Notes under the pieces: generated by a model
The model's database searches: none
Told to the model about the DNA's origin: nothing
Seen by the model: only the letters and a program-made list of their open reading frames with translations
Made by a program: the position numbers and the translations under genes
Part shown: positions 12,316 to 22,621 of the stretch, piece after piece
Layout: each line of letters opens with the position of its first letter
Position numbering within the stretch: the first letter of the stretch is position 1
Origin: Rapana venosa
Taxonomy: Eukaryota > Mollusca > Gastropoda > Neogastropoda > Muricidae
DNA: 64,000 nt
Assembly (NCBI GenBank): GCA_028751875.1
Contig: CM054153.1
Coordinates: 7,520,150 to 7,584,149 of the forward strand
Direction: 5' to 3'

Positions 12316-12805
12316 GAATGTCAAGTCTTCCGGAGGAGAGCTCAGGAGACTCTAAACCAGTTGGACCCATGTGCTTATGAACTTGTCTTGGATTATTTTG
12401 ATGTACTCAAGTCCATAAGCAAACAGGAAAAAGAGCAGGGAGGTACCTCCCGAATGTCCCTGCAAAATTGATAAGTTTAATTCCCAACTGTATCCCTGTA
12501 GTCGGAATGCAGCTACCATAAACAATGCTGGAATAAACAAAAAAAATTTTTTTAAAGGTGTACGCAATTTTCACAGCATTTGTGAACCCTGGAGCTCTAG
12601 CCAAGGAATGGAGAAAAAAAATGTCATAAAAAAAGCTATTCCATCAAAAAACTAAAAAGAAAAGAAAACTGGACAATGTATGAACAATTATTTCAAAATG
12701 AAAGCTGGACTACTGGAAGTGACATAAACAGGTGAATGTTGCATCATAGGTAGTCAGGATGTGGGGTTGGGTGCTTTTAAACGCATTTTTATTTTACTTT
12801 AAAAA

Positions 12806-13038
12806 GGTAAAGGTATCCCATAATCTATGTGGTCATAGGGGAGCTAGGCATCAGAGACCTCAGCTTCTCTAGGGCCAGCATATTGAGGGTGGCGCCCATC
12901 TCCTCTCCCTTGCTGCTTTACCTTCCCTGATCCTAAAGAGACAGGTACCCATTTACAGCTGGGTGAACTGGGGGACTGTACTGAAGCCAAGGCATGCAAA
13001 TGGTCACCCATCCAATTGGTAACCACACTCAATGCTAC
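12806..13038 (-). mobile_element. tRNA/5S SINE (S1), 3' portion, split by a piggyBac-type element
   Basis: This is the reverse complement of the S1 body and 5S section, running from the tail (TCCCATAATC) to GGTCACCCATCC and ending at CTACTTAA. The SINE resumes after the 1.1-kb insertion at 14148, so together the two pieces restore one SINE with a single TTAA. Confidence 0.85.
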
Positions 13039-13042
13039 TTAA
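13039..13042. repeat. TTAA target-site duplication, left
   Basis: TTAA directly precedes the CCCTAGTAGCGC terminus; its twin follows the right terminus at 14144-14147. Exactly one TTAA is expected in the empty SINE. Confidence 0.88.
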
Positions 13043-14143
13043 CCCTAGTAGCGCGGTTCCCGGAATATTCCGGTAAAGGCGGGTCTAAGCTGTGTGGCGG
13101 ATCCTGGAATATTCCGGGATGACGTGGGTGATCATAGTTGAAAGCTTACTTTCGCTTTCAAAGGTCAGCCAATGAATGTTAAGGCCGTTGTAGGCCCGCA
13201 GAAAGGGGTGAAGGTTGTTTGACACACACAAGCAACGAAGAATCTGATTGGTTAAGAGTGTATTTTTTTTTTTTTTCGGACCAGCCGAGATCGTCTTCAA
13301 CAAAAATGGCGGCCAGCGTTTGCACTAGAATTTCTTCAAGCGTTTTTCGAGCTTTTTTACAATATTGACAGCGAGGAGGAGTTTTAGAGGCTGGATTTGG
13401 TTGAAATAAACAATGAGAGAGACGATGAGGTAAGGATTGTGGAATATTTTTGAAAAACTTGGTAAAAATCGATCGCGATCGGACTGAATCGAGCGGTGCT
13501 AGTTTTGCTGGATGGACTTCTTCGCTACTTGGCGATTTCGACGTCAGATTGTTTTACTTTATTTTGACGCAACGAGGCTTCGAAATAACTGTTGTTGAGT
13601 CAAATCGCTATGCTGCTGAGTACTTTGCATCACATGAAATCAAGCGATCTTTGTATTTTTGTCATAGAAAGCCACCACTTCGCACATTCCACCATGACGG
13701 TCACGATGGCGTCGATCCTTTTGCTGAACTTTTCCGAGTATTTGGTGACCGATAAAGCGATACAAACTCATTTTTTTTAAAACTAATGTCAAGAAATAGT
13801 GTTTACCTAATCATGACATTTATGCACCGCAAGAACTTTGCTTATCGTGTTAAAATCGATCCGGGGCCCTGACGATGGAACAGTGATCAGTAGTGCGCAC
13901 ACGATTTTTTAAAATAATTTTTTTTTACATAATCATAATCACTACACACTATTATAAAATTACACTCATTTAAAAGCATATTGTCTGTTCTTTCCAGCGA
14001 TATATAGCTTAACACATTTAATTCAGTTTTATATATCAATATCAAGGGTTGTTTGAGCCCACCCTGCTCCAAAACAATACTAGCCAATGTTAATTCAGCC
14101 AAAAGAAGTGAGGCTTGTTGCTGCATTTTCAGCGCTACTAGGG
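13043..14143 (+). mobile_element. Non-autonomous piggyBac-type element, copy 1 (1101 bp)
   Basis: Twelve-base perfect terminal inverted repeats (CCCTAGTAGCGC at 13043-13054, its complement at 14132-14143) are flanked by TTAA on both sides, the signature of piggyBac-superfamily transposition. The left subterminal region carries two palindromes around GGAATATTCC (13060-13073 perfect, 13101-13120 with one mismatch pair). The interior retains pieces resembling the N-terminal part of a piggyBac transposase but no DDE/DDD core, so the element cannot move itself. Copy 2 at 16827-17918 is nearly identical. The orientation given is arbitrary. Confidence 0.9.
13306..13755 (+). pseudogene. Relic of piggyBac-like transposase N-terminus (copy 1)
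   Basis: An ATG at 13306 begins a frame starting MAASVCTRISSS. A shifted frame just downstream reads IDSEEEF then a stop, then RLDLVEINNERDDE. It ends at a GTAAGG donor-like site (13430). The second piece, 13450-13755, encodes a frame with ESNRYAAEYFASHEIKRS. This resembles the (E)TNRYA segment at the start of piggyBac transposase domains. All catalytic aspartates are missing, and the first piece carries stops and a frameshift. Family assignment rests on these short motifs plus the element termini. It is best read as an internally deleted remnant, not an expressed protein. Confidence 0.55.
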
Positions 14144-14147
14144 TTAA
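14144..14147. repeat. TTAA target-site duplication, right
   Basis: Right-hand partner of the TTAA at 13039-13042. Confidence 0.88.
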
Positions 14148-14195
14148 CATTGCTGGGGAAAAGCAAGTGCTCTGACCACAGAGCTATTCTGCAGT
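14148..14195 (-). mobile_element. tRNA/5S SINE (S1), head portion after the insertion
   Basis: GCTGGGGAAAAGCAAGTGCTC and TGACCACAGAGCTATTC are the reverse complement of the S1 head, continuing the copy interrupted at 13038. Confidence 0.8.
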
Positions 14196-14198
14196 GGT

Positions 14199-14261
14199 CC
14201 CTTACACCACTAGTTAAAGAGACCACTGAGCTATCCCCTCTCCAACTCACTGGTGTAAGGG
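14199..14261. repeat. Inverted repeat enclosing a second S1 head fragment
   Basis: Arms CCCTTACACCACT (from 14199) and CACTGGTGTAAGGG (to 14261) are nearly perfect inverted repeats. Between them lies GACCACTGAGCTATCCCCTC, a second reverse-complement S1 head. Confidence 0.6.
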
Positions 14262-14496
14262 TTTCATAGCTTTCACTTTAGTCCTACCTATTTTATAAAC
14301 ACTGACAAACAACAATCTCAAATAACTTTGTACACAACAAAGCCAAAATGTCACACAAAGAGTGGGGTGGGATATGAAGCAGGTCAGGGCTGAACTGCAG
14401 ACACTAAAGCTGCTGAAGAAAAGAGTGGCTATTGGACTTGTATTCATAGGCAGCAGCTAGCCCACTATCATTAGCATCAATAAATCAACAGGATAA

Positions 14497-14570
14497 CCCC
14501 CCCCCCCCTCTTTTAGAAAGGAACTGTGACCCACTAGAACCCCCCCCCCCCCCCCCCCAAAAAAAAAAAA
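14497..14570. repeat. Poly-C tracts with a C/A homopolymer junction
   Basis: C runs near 14497-14508 and 14540-14558; the second passes directly into an A run, the reverse-strand form of the T/G junctions seen elsewhere. Confidence 0.93.
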
Positions 14571-15635
14571 TTATTCTGGGGCCTGAACAGTGTCTCCCCC
14601 CACCCCCCCTTTCTCCCTTCCATGGCTTTGTACCCCTTCCCCACTTCACTGGTTCAGTCACCATGCCAGAAGAAGGGCTGTTGATAAGAGCATAGCTCTT
14701 ACTTGTAGCAACAATGTGAGGGGTTAAAGGGCACTGATCTGTTGAAAGGGAGACAGTTAAGGGAGAGCGGGTGAGGGAAGGTGAGGAGATGACTAACCAG
14801 TTGTCCCACACAACCTATGTTCCTGTGTTAATGGATGGGTTGCGATTAAAAAAACACCAAAACAATTAGCCACTTCCCCTTACTCAGTTACTGTATCAGT
14901 GTGTTTGAAATACAATTAATGAAGTGCTTTGTATTTACAGCAACAAAGCCCAATCTTTTTCATTTTACTCTCCCTACTGAAAGATAGGAACCACAGTGAT
15001 GAATGAAGTTTGCTGGCTGGGTGGAAGACCTGGTTCCACCAGTGTTGCAACATTACGTATTTAATTCAAATAAGCACAAAAAAGCCCCACAATTTTCTAC
15101 AATGTTTTATACTGGTACCACTCAATCTGAACTAGGAATGATACTCACTTAAACTGGGCAAAATGTTTTAGTTTTACTTACAATGCATCCCTAAATTCGT
15201 GACTACTAGAATTCCTACAGTTGATTTTAGGAACAAACCCCACCAAATTATTTTCTAAACTGTTTTCCACACTTTTTTTTTTTTATGAACTCATAATCAT
15301 TTACAATAGCAGCATTCAGTGCAAATGGAAGAATATACATGAATGTCTTAGCTGTGTGAGAAAGAACACTTTTTCTGGGCGAATTGGTACTACTGGTTGG
15401 AGAACTCTGTTGTTGCCACAAGAACAAGAAGAAGAAGAAACACACACACACACTCAACTATTTTGATTTTCACTGCTGCATTAATTTCATGGACCTATTA
15501 AATATGCTGTTGATTCAGATTGGCATCAAGTATTCTTACAATGATTGATAATTGCTTATTTTTCCCTAAATTAAATTCAGCAAAACTAAACTATTAACTA
15601 GAAAATCTCACTATAGCTTCACTAAGGTTTCTTTC
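14571..15635. other. Gene-free interval
   Basis: No gene is supported. AT-rich sequence with no long frame of recognisable family and no clear mobile element. Confidence 0.5.
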
Positions 15636-15649
15636 TCTTTTTTTCTTTT

Positions 15650-15686
<37 letters not shown>

Positions 15687-15735
15687 ATCTTTAAATCTAA
15701 AAACCACTGGATTTTTTTTTTTGGGGGGGGGGGGG
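15636..15735. repeat. T/G homopolymer junctions including a 34-base G run
   Basis: A T-rich tract passes into an uninterrupted 34-base G run (15652-15685). About 25 bp later a second T run passes into 13 or so G. This is the longest G homopolymer in the window. Confidence 0.97.
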
Positions 15736-16589
15736 CTTTTAATTTTTCCATAAGTTCCTAGAAAAGAAAAAAAAAGATAAAATCAACTCCGAAAAAAGAG
15801 CCTACAATGTCTGAAACAATCTCCTAATTAGTCTAATTCCCAGGCTGTTTATACCTCTTGTTAATATTCAAAATTTTTCTACCAACATCTGTGGATAAAA
15901 ACATGAAACACTTCATCACACCTCTGACATACTGGCTTGAATGACTGATGATTTTTTTTTTTCCAAATGGTAAATGACTACCTTTACATCAACTGTTGTT
16001 CAGCACCCTTCCACTTTTCCCCCCACATAACCATGAAAAAGCACACCATGACTGACCTGCTATTTCAACTGATTCAGACTGGCTTATCTTGCCTTTTTCA
16101 AATCTCTTTCAATGGACAATATTCGTTAACCTTTAAAAAAAAAAAAAAAAAGTATACAGGTAATGTGCACTTTTATCTTTAAAAAAAAAAAAAAAGTCAC
16201 TGAGTATGACTACATTTGGCCAGGCTAAATCTTTGTCAGTTATTGATGTAACTATACTGAAATGATGTTATGCTTTAAATGTTATGTTCTTAGAATAACA
16301 ACCTGTACTCACCTATGCAGGAGAAAAAAAATCCTCTGAAGTCAGAGTACAGCTGACTATATGGCAAGGAACTTGAAGTCATGAATACACACAAACTTCT
16401 CATCCTGTATGTACTTAAGGTCCTACAGTGATCCACAGGAAGGAAGAAATTAAAATTAAAAAGTTAAAAAATGGGGGGAGGGGTTTAGAATGTAAACATT
16501 CCCAGGATTCCTAGTCACCCCCAGGGTGTTAAATTAAGATGATGAACACAAAACTATTATTTTCCACAACAGTATAAAATTTGGTACTG
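15736..16589. other. Gene-free interval
   Basis: AT-rich DNA with two A runs near 16135-16151 and 16180-16195 and no supported gene. Confidence 0.5.
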
Positions 16590-16822
16590 ATTGTTCCCAT
16601 AACCTATGCAGTTCGGGAACTGGGTGTCAATGTCAGAAACTTCAGCTTCTCTAGGGGCCAGTATTTTGAGGGTGGTACCCATCTCCTCTCCTTCACTGCT
16701 TTACCTTCCCTGTCCCTAAAGAGGGCAGGTACCTATTTAATGTTGGGAAAAATGGAGGACTGTACTGAAGCCAAGGCACACGAACAGTCACCCATCCACG
16801 CAGCAACCATGCTCAACATTGC
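16590..16822 (-). mobile_element. tRNA/5S SINE (S1), second split copy
   Basis: The reverse complement of the S1 body: GGCCAGTATTTTGAGGGTGG, CTGCTTTACCTTCCCTGTCC, CAGTCACCCATCC. It ends at the TTAA where copy 2 of the piggyBac-type element is inserted. Its sequence differs from the 12806-13038 copy at many positions, so it is an independent SINE. Confidence 0.82.
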
Positions 16823-16826
16823 TTAA
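16823..16826. repeat. TTAA target-site duplication, left (copy 2)
   Basis: Precedes CCCTAGTGGCGC; the partner is at 17919-17922. Confidence 0.88.
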
Positions 16827-17918
16827 CCCTAGTGGCGCGGTTCCCGGAATATTCCGGTAAAGGCGGGTCTAAGCTGTGTGGCGGATCCCGGAATATTCCG
16901 GGATGACGTGGGTGATCATAGTTGAAAGCTTACTTTCGCTTTCAAAGGTCAGCCAATGAATGTTAAGGCTGTTGTAGGCCCGCAGAAAGGGGTGAAGGTC
17001 GTTTGACACACACAAGCAACGAAGAATCTGATTGGTTAAGAGTGTATTTTTTAATTTTTTTCGGACCAGCCAAGATCGTCTTCAACAAAAATGGCGGCCA
17101 GCGTTTGCACTAGAATTTCTTCAAGCATTTTTCGAGCTTTTTTACAATATTGACAGCGAGGAGGAGTTTTAGAGGCTGGATTTGGTTGAAATAAACAATC
17201 AGAGAGACGATGAGGTAAGGATTGTGGAATATTTTTGGAAAACTTGGTAAAAATCGATCGCGATCGGACTGAATCGAGCGGTGCTAGTTTTGCTGGATGG
17301 ACTTCTTCGCTACTCGGCGATTTCGACGTCACAGATTGTTTTACTTTATTTTGACGCAACGAGGCTTCGAAATAACTGTTGTTGAGTCAAATCGCTATGC
17401 TGCTGAGTACTTTGCATCACATGAAATCAAGCGATCTTTGTATTTTTGTCATAGAAAGCCACCACTTCGCACATTCCACCATGACGGTCGCGATGGCGTC
17501 GATCCTTTCGCTGAACTTTTCCGAGTATTTGGTAACCGATAAAGCGATACAAACACCTTATTTTTTGAAAACTAATGTCAAGAAATAGTGTTTACCTAAT
17601 CATGACATTTATGCACAGCAAGAACTTTGCTTATCGTGTTAAAATCGATCCGGGGCCCTGACGATGGAACAGTGATACACACGATTTTTTGGGGGGGGAT
17701 TTTTTTTACATAATCACTACACACTATTATAAAATTACACTCATTTAAAAGCATATTATCTGTTCTTTCCAGTGATTTATAGCTTAACACCTTTAATTCA
17801 GTTTTATATATCAATATCAAGGGTTGTTTGAGCCCACCCTGCTCCAAAACAATGCTAGCCAATGTTAATTCAGCCAATAGAAGTGAGGCTTGTTGCTGCA
17901 TATTCAGCGCTACTAGGG
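16827..17918 (+). mobile_element. Non-autonomous piggyBac-type element, copy 2 (1092 bp)
   Basis: Same element as 13043-14143, in the same orientation relative to its host SINE, differing by what looks like a few percent plus small indels. Left terminus CCCTAGTGGCGC (16827-16838) has one mismatch to the right terminus (17907-17918). The second subterminal palindrome, 16885-16904, is a perfect 20-base palindrome centred on GGAATATTCC; the first is at 16844-16857. Confidence 0.9.
17091..17542 (+). pseudogene. Relic of piggyBac-like transposase N-terminus (copy 2)
   Basis: Same relic as in copy 1. The ATG is at 17091, a GTAAGG donor-like site follows the acidic segment near 17215, and a frame at 17297-17542 carries ESNRYAAEYFASHEIKRS. 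The stop inside the acidic segment is shared by both copies, so the coding sequence was already dead when this non-autonomous form spread. Confidence 0.55.
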
Positions 17919-17922
17919 TTAA
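17919..17922. repeat. TTAA target-site duplication, right (copy 2)
   Basis: Right-hand partner of 16823-16826. Confidence 0.88.
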
Positions 17923-17945
17923 CCATAGCACTGAGCTATCCTGTC
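17923..17945 (-). mobile_element. S1 SINE head remnant after copy 2
   Basis: CATAGCACTGAGCTATCCTGTC is a shortened reverse-complement S1 head, lacking part of the segment present in the other copies. Confidence 0.65.
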
Positions 17946-18800
17946 TTAAACAGGACTAAAACCTTGGTACAAAACAATTCTTTTCTCTTCCCCTCTCTTC
18001 ACAGACAGTGACCGACAAAAGCAGATGTATCACAAATCAGACAGTAGTTGCTTCCTGAAAGACCCTAGTCTATGTCTTTTTATAGGGCTGGCATTTTTAC
18101 ATGAAAATCATCCCCATCCTTAACTGGTTATGTTTCATTTCCAACTGTTAATTTCTTTACAAATGCTGCTCTACCATCCCCCCCACCCCTCTCTATTATG
18201 TTTGCTTGGGGTTGTAGAAAAAAGAAAACAGTATCCCAATGACATGATGTTTCAAGATTAGTGTCAGATTCTGTTATTTAACAACTAATGTTTTCACATT
18301 TGAACACAGCTAAAAATTAAAGGTTGATACACAATAATAGTTGTTACTCATGTCAGGTGGTCAAATAGCTACTTGACCTTCATTTGTGTTTTCACATTAA
18401 TACCGATGATTTTATATAAGGCATGAAAAGGAAATAGAATATGCCCAACTGTAGCTATACCAAAATATGCCTGCATGGCTATATCTAATGGTTGTCTAAA
18501 GGTTTACCCAATTTTTGACATCTGAACTATAATTTATCTGTTATTTCTTTTCATATCTTTTCCGTTGTTTCGGTTTTCTTTCTTCATTATATAATGATTG
18601 TTTAGTGGTTTTCCCCTGTGCCATGTGATGTCACGAATATAAGAGTTTATTTTATGCTCCTTGCCAATAGGACTGTAATGTAAATGGCAATAAACTACTT
18701 TCAATGTTCAATGTTCTGAACACACCCACATTCACTCACTTCTTATGCTACAGCTTTATTGTAAATAATATTGATGTCTGATTTTCTTTTCTTTTTTTAA
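17946..18800. other. Gene-free interval with possible retroelement tail
   Basis: No gene is supported. At about 18540-18712 the sequence ends with GTAATGTAAATGGCAATAAA and a short TTCAATG repeat, a form often seen at non-LTR retrotransposon 3' ends. No coding remnant is visible upstream, so this is only a suggestion. Confidence 0.3.
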
Positions 18801-18850
18801 TCCCAATCCCCCCCCCCCCCCCCTTACACAACTCACACACACACACACCA
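18801..18850. repeat. Poly-C tract and (CA)n
   Basis: A C run of about 15 near 18809-18823 followed by a short CA microsatellite. Confidence 0.93.
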
Positions 18851-19099
18851 TGCACTTATTTATTGATATATAACCAGCTTTTTGTGTCCTTTTAAAAATA
18901 ATGCATGTACTCACAGTACTTGTGCACACAGGTGTCTGTGCATAAGTACACACACTTACAGACATAAGACAGTGTGTGCGACTCATACATTGATTTGTCC
19001 AGATTTTGTTTGTTGCTAGCTTCTGTCTGTTAGTTGTGCATACATGCAAACAAGCATACTTGCACACATTAGCATGTGTGTGTGTGCTCAAACACATAC

Positions 19100-19830
19100 T
19101 AACACATATTTTCAGACACCCAACACTTTCCCTCTCTCCCTACCTTCAACGCTGTCCATATCATCATGATCAGCCATCTTGTGTCACGTGGGGCGAGAGG
19201 CAAAGTAAAGCAGGAAAAAAAGATGTCAGCAGAGATGCAGTGATGCGTGAAGCTAGAAGACTGTCGGAGCGGGTGGTGGGTAGGCAGGTAGGCAAGACAC
19301 CTCAACTTTTTTCTTTTATCGCTCAGGTACAGAGAAGCAGCGAGGAGACAGTAGGCAGGCAATGGACGACTTAAACCAGTCGAGCAACTCTTCTCTCCTC
19401 CTCAGGATGGGCAGACAGGTAGGTAGCAGCAACTACAGAAAGCAAAAAGAGAGGGAAACACCGGTTACAGACCAGTCGTGGAGGATGCCGGAACCCACAA
19501 CACAGGCATAGCAACAAGAAACAACAACAGGGACAAACAAAACAGCAGGGTGGGGTAGGCAGAAAGAGAGAACACCTGCAAGTCGGGTGCCTAGGAAAAG
19601 CTGGCAAAGCAAGGGATGGCAGAGGGAAGGGGAGGGGAAGGTGTGTGTGTGAGGGGGAGGGGGACACACAGCACGTGACACTGGCTGCGCTGGGAATCAA
19701 TACCCAAGCTGCTGTTTTATCTCGTGTTCGGCAATTATGACCTTTCGTTTGTGTCTGTCAACTGATGTGCTTTCCCCCAATTTCACTCGACCGCACTAGC
19801 TGGCACTGTCACATGTCTCGTCATTTGGTT
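19100..19830. promoter_or_regulatory. Mixed-composition block, candidate regulatory DNA
   Basis: A stretch with moderate GC, E-box-like CACGTG words (in TGTCACGTGGGG and AGCACGTGACA), and words such as GGCAATTATGACC. Open frames on both strands are not family members I recognise. Conserved non-coding DNA is plausible but unproven. Confidence 0.2.
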
Positions 19831-20518
19831 GTGCGTTTAAAGAGGGCGTTGTGGAAAAAAGTATTGATTGGGGATTGAAAAAGAAAATTTCAACATCAAT
19901 CAAAATAGTTTGGTCCCATTTTTTCCCCCCTCCATCTTTTCTTTCACGAATCAAGCAAGATTATTTTCCAAGAAATTTAACTCAGTCTGGTACATTTCCT
20001 CCCCCATGAAGTGTGGTGTTGAGACAAGTTTATATAAATAAAACCCTATGTTTCCATTTTTGTCATTAAATCTGATACAATATTGGCTTTTTGTTTCACA
20101 GTACAAAATGTGAAAAGGAACATCAATCGATTTTTTCTGCATTGACATCATGAAGTGCACTCATCCAAAACAACACCAAACTTCTGTACCTATCAACCTC
20201 TTTCCTTTCTATCTGTAATACATTTCATAATCCTTCAAGAAATTTCTCATGAATGTAATACCCTAGCCAGAAAATCAATATAAGTATTTATACATCTTAG
20301 TCACTTTCGGCACCAAAATAATATAACTGCATTGGTCAAGCGTCCACACATTCATGAATATCATCAGACTATGATGATGTGGGCTTCTACAGTTTACTTT
20401 TACTTTATCAGTTTATGGCAGGATAAATGTTTAACTTGAGCTGTTTAAATTCTCGAAAATAAATAATTTCAGATTAAGACATAACCATAGTAAACCCACC
20501 ATGCAGCTGAGGGGTGTC

Positions 20519-20760
20519 AGTGTGTATGTATGTGTGTGCAGACAGGCAGAGACAACGAGAGACAGAGACAATCAGTCAGTGTGTGTGTGCGTGTGCATGT
20601 GCGCACGCACGCACGCATATTTGCATAGATGCATGCCTGTGTGTGTATATGCATGCACATGTGCGTATGCTTATCATGCACATATCCATGTATTTTATAT
20701 ATGCCTACATGCATGCACGAGTACGTACATGTGCATGTGCTGGCACATGTATGTCTGTGA
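20519..20760. repeat. Degenerate GT/CA-rich tract
   Basis: Alternating purine-pyrimidine sequence with many TGCATG and GTGTGT words. It generates Cys/Val- and His-rich frames on both strands. Confidence 0.85.
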
Positions 20761-21577
20761 GTGCACAAACTGGAAAAAGTATTAAAAGTGAGAGGTAAAC
20801 AGTCTGCGACACACACACAATCTTATCCTAATCACCACCCCTTGTCCACACATTCAATCAGCTATAAAAGACATGACAAAACAAGAAAACTTATCAATAT
20901 TTTCATCCCACTGATGATTCAATCATTCAAGCTTCAAACAACATCAAGTGGAAAAAACTGTGGAGGGGGGTACCACCAGAATTCCAGAAGTTAGTTGATC
21001 TGGAAGGGCAGAAAAGGGAAGACAAAGAGGGTAGACAGAAAAAGGAGTGTACATGAAGAGGCAAGCTCTCCCTTACAGAATTTGAGGGCAGTAAAGCCTA
21101 GCCACAAAGCACAGTCCTTGATCCCTATCTACAGTAAACTACCTCTCCACATTTCCCCAGTCTCCAAAACCCTACTACCATCATCAATTCAAGCCTTTGG
21201 TCATGCCTGGCTTGCTCCATTACTATAACAGAGGGCCATCTATAGACAGGGTAGGATTCATCTGACCATACACTCCCTAGACCATTGTTTCCTGCCATCA
21301 AGGAAACAATGGGCTCAAGCCACGGGCTCCAAATGCACGCCCAGCCCTTGGCAAACACCAGGGCATTTAAATTTAATGCACACCTGGTTAAAGGGTATCG
21401 ATGTTCAATAACACTACTCCATAGTACTTGTGCAAGCAGTATCCATGTTTCCTGTCTTTTCTGCTCTGCTATTGTGAATGTCCTGTTCGTTTTAGGGGTT
21501 CTGGTGGCTATGTGGCCACTTATGTACAGTTGCCTCTATATCTTGATGTTTAGTTTGAGTCTCTTCAATGTGAAATC

Positions 21578-21750
21578 TTGAGAGGGAGAGAGAGAGCGAG
21601 CAAGAAAGGGAAGGATAGTGAGACGGGAACAAGAAAAAGCATGTCACACACATGCACGCACACACACACACACAAGCATACACACGTACATGCATACACA
21701 CGTACAAGCATACACACACACAGCATACACACACGCATGCACACACAGAA
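21578..21750. repeat. GA-rich then CA-rich degenerate microsatellite
   Basis: A purine-rich GA segment is followed by imperfect CA arrays with ACGTACATGCATAC interruptions. Confidence 0.85.
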
Positions 21751-22104
21751 AACCTGCCTTTTTTTATTTTAAAAGGCAACCTTCAAAATGTACTGCAGTC
21801 ACATTTTTTAATTCTTTATATTGGTCCAAATGAATTATGGGGGACGTGTTTTTTTCAACACCCTAGCAAAATTTGGTAACATGTAAAAGGAAAAATTATA
21901 TCCTAAAAGATGACTGACAAACTAATTTCAATCTGTTAGGTCATGGGCTGCTTTCAGCTTTACAGCCAATTCTCTGTACACTGCCATAATCTCGGCAGAA
22001 AACTGTTTAACTTCTATTTCATTTGATTTACTGAATAATTTTCTTTTCATCACTTTAAGAAACAGCATGACCATCTCTCCCAGCCTGTCAGTGTTATTTA
22101 CTCA

Positions 22105-22330
22105 ATTCATTCCAGAGCGCAACATACATTCAGCATATGTCAAAGAACCCACAGCAACAAGAGCTGTCCTTGGCAAGGTTCTGTTAAAAAACAACCAAAG
22201 ACCCCACCTTACACTATAGGGAAGGGGAAAAGAAATGTTGAATTGTGCTAGTGGTGATGCACACTCCTCAGGAAAGCAGATCAAATCACTGGCAGTGAAG
22301 TCTGCCTTCCCCTGTGGGGAAGTGGGGGCC
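22105..22330 (+). mobile_element. 5'-truncated S2 SINE
   Basis: GAACCCACAGCAACAAGAGC, CTGTCCTTGGCAAGGTTCTG and TAGTGGTGATGCACACTCC match the 3' half of the S2 copies at 10705 and 44030. The tRNA head and central domain are missing. Confidence 0.75.
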
Positions 22331-22397
22331 TGTCAGTATAAATAGCATCTCCACCTTCTGCAAATACTGTGCTAGGAATTCAATCTTGTCTATGACT

Positions 22398-22621
22398 CTG
22401 TTTCTGTCTTTTTCTTTTTCTTCCTGTCACCTCCTTGTCTGCCTTCTTGGTCCTTTCTCCTGTTTTGTTTTGTTTTTTTGAAAAAGGCTTATAAGATAAA
22501 AATTATCCCCCATGCTGAAGTCGAATCTGCTGGATCTGACTTGTCAGGCACTTAACAGCACTGCAACACATTTTCGCTCATCATATGACAGACAACAATA
22601 GTTGCTGTCTGAGGATTCAGT
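22398..22621 (+). repeat. Unnamed interspersed repeat, copy 1
   Basis: About 225 bp align with 62884-63113 over CTTCTTGGTCC, CTGACTTGTCAGG and a near-palindromic end, GACAGACAACAATAGTTGCT followed by GTCTG. The similarity is roughly three quarters by eye. No coding potential and no terminal repeats are visible. Confidence 0.7.

Noticed and set aside
12806..17945. A single 5-kb segmental duplication carrying SINE plus element
   Set aside because: SINE flanks differ far more than the inserted elements and the surrounding sequence is unrelated, so separate insertions fit better.
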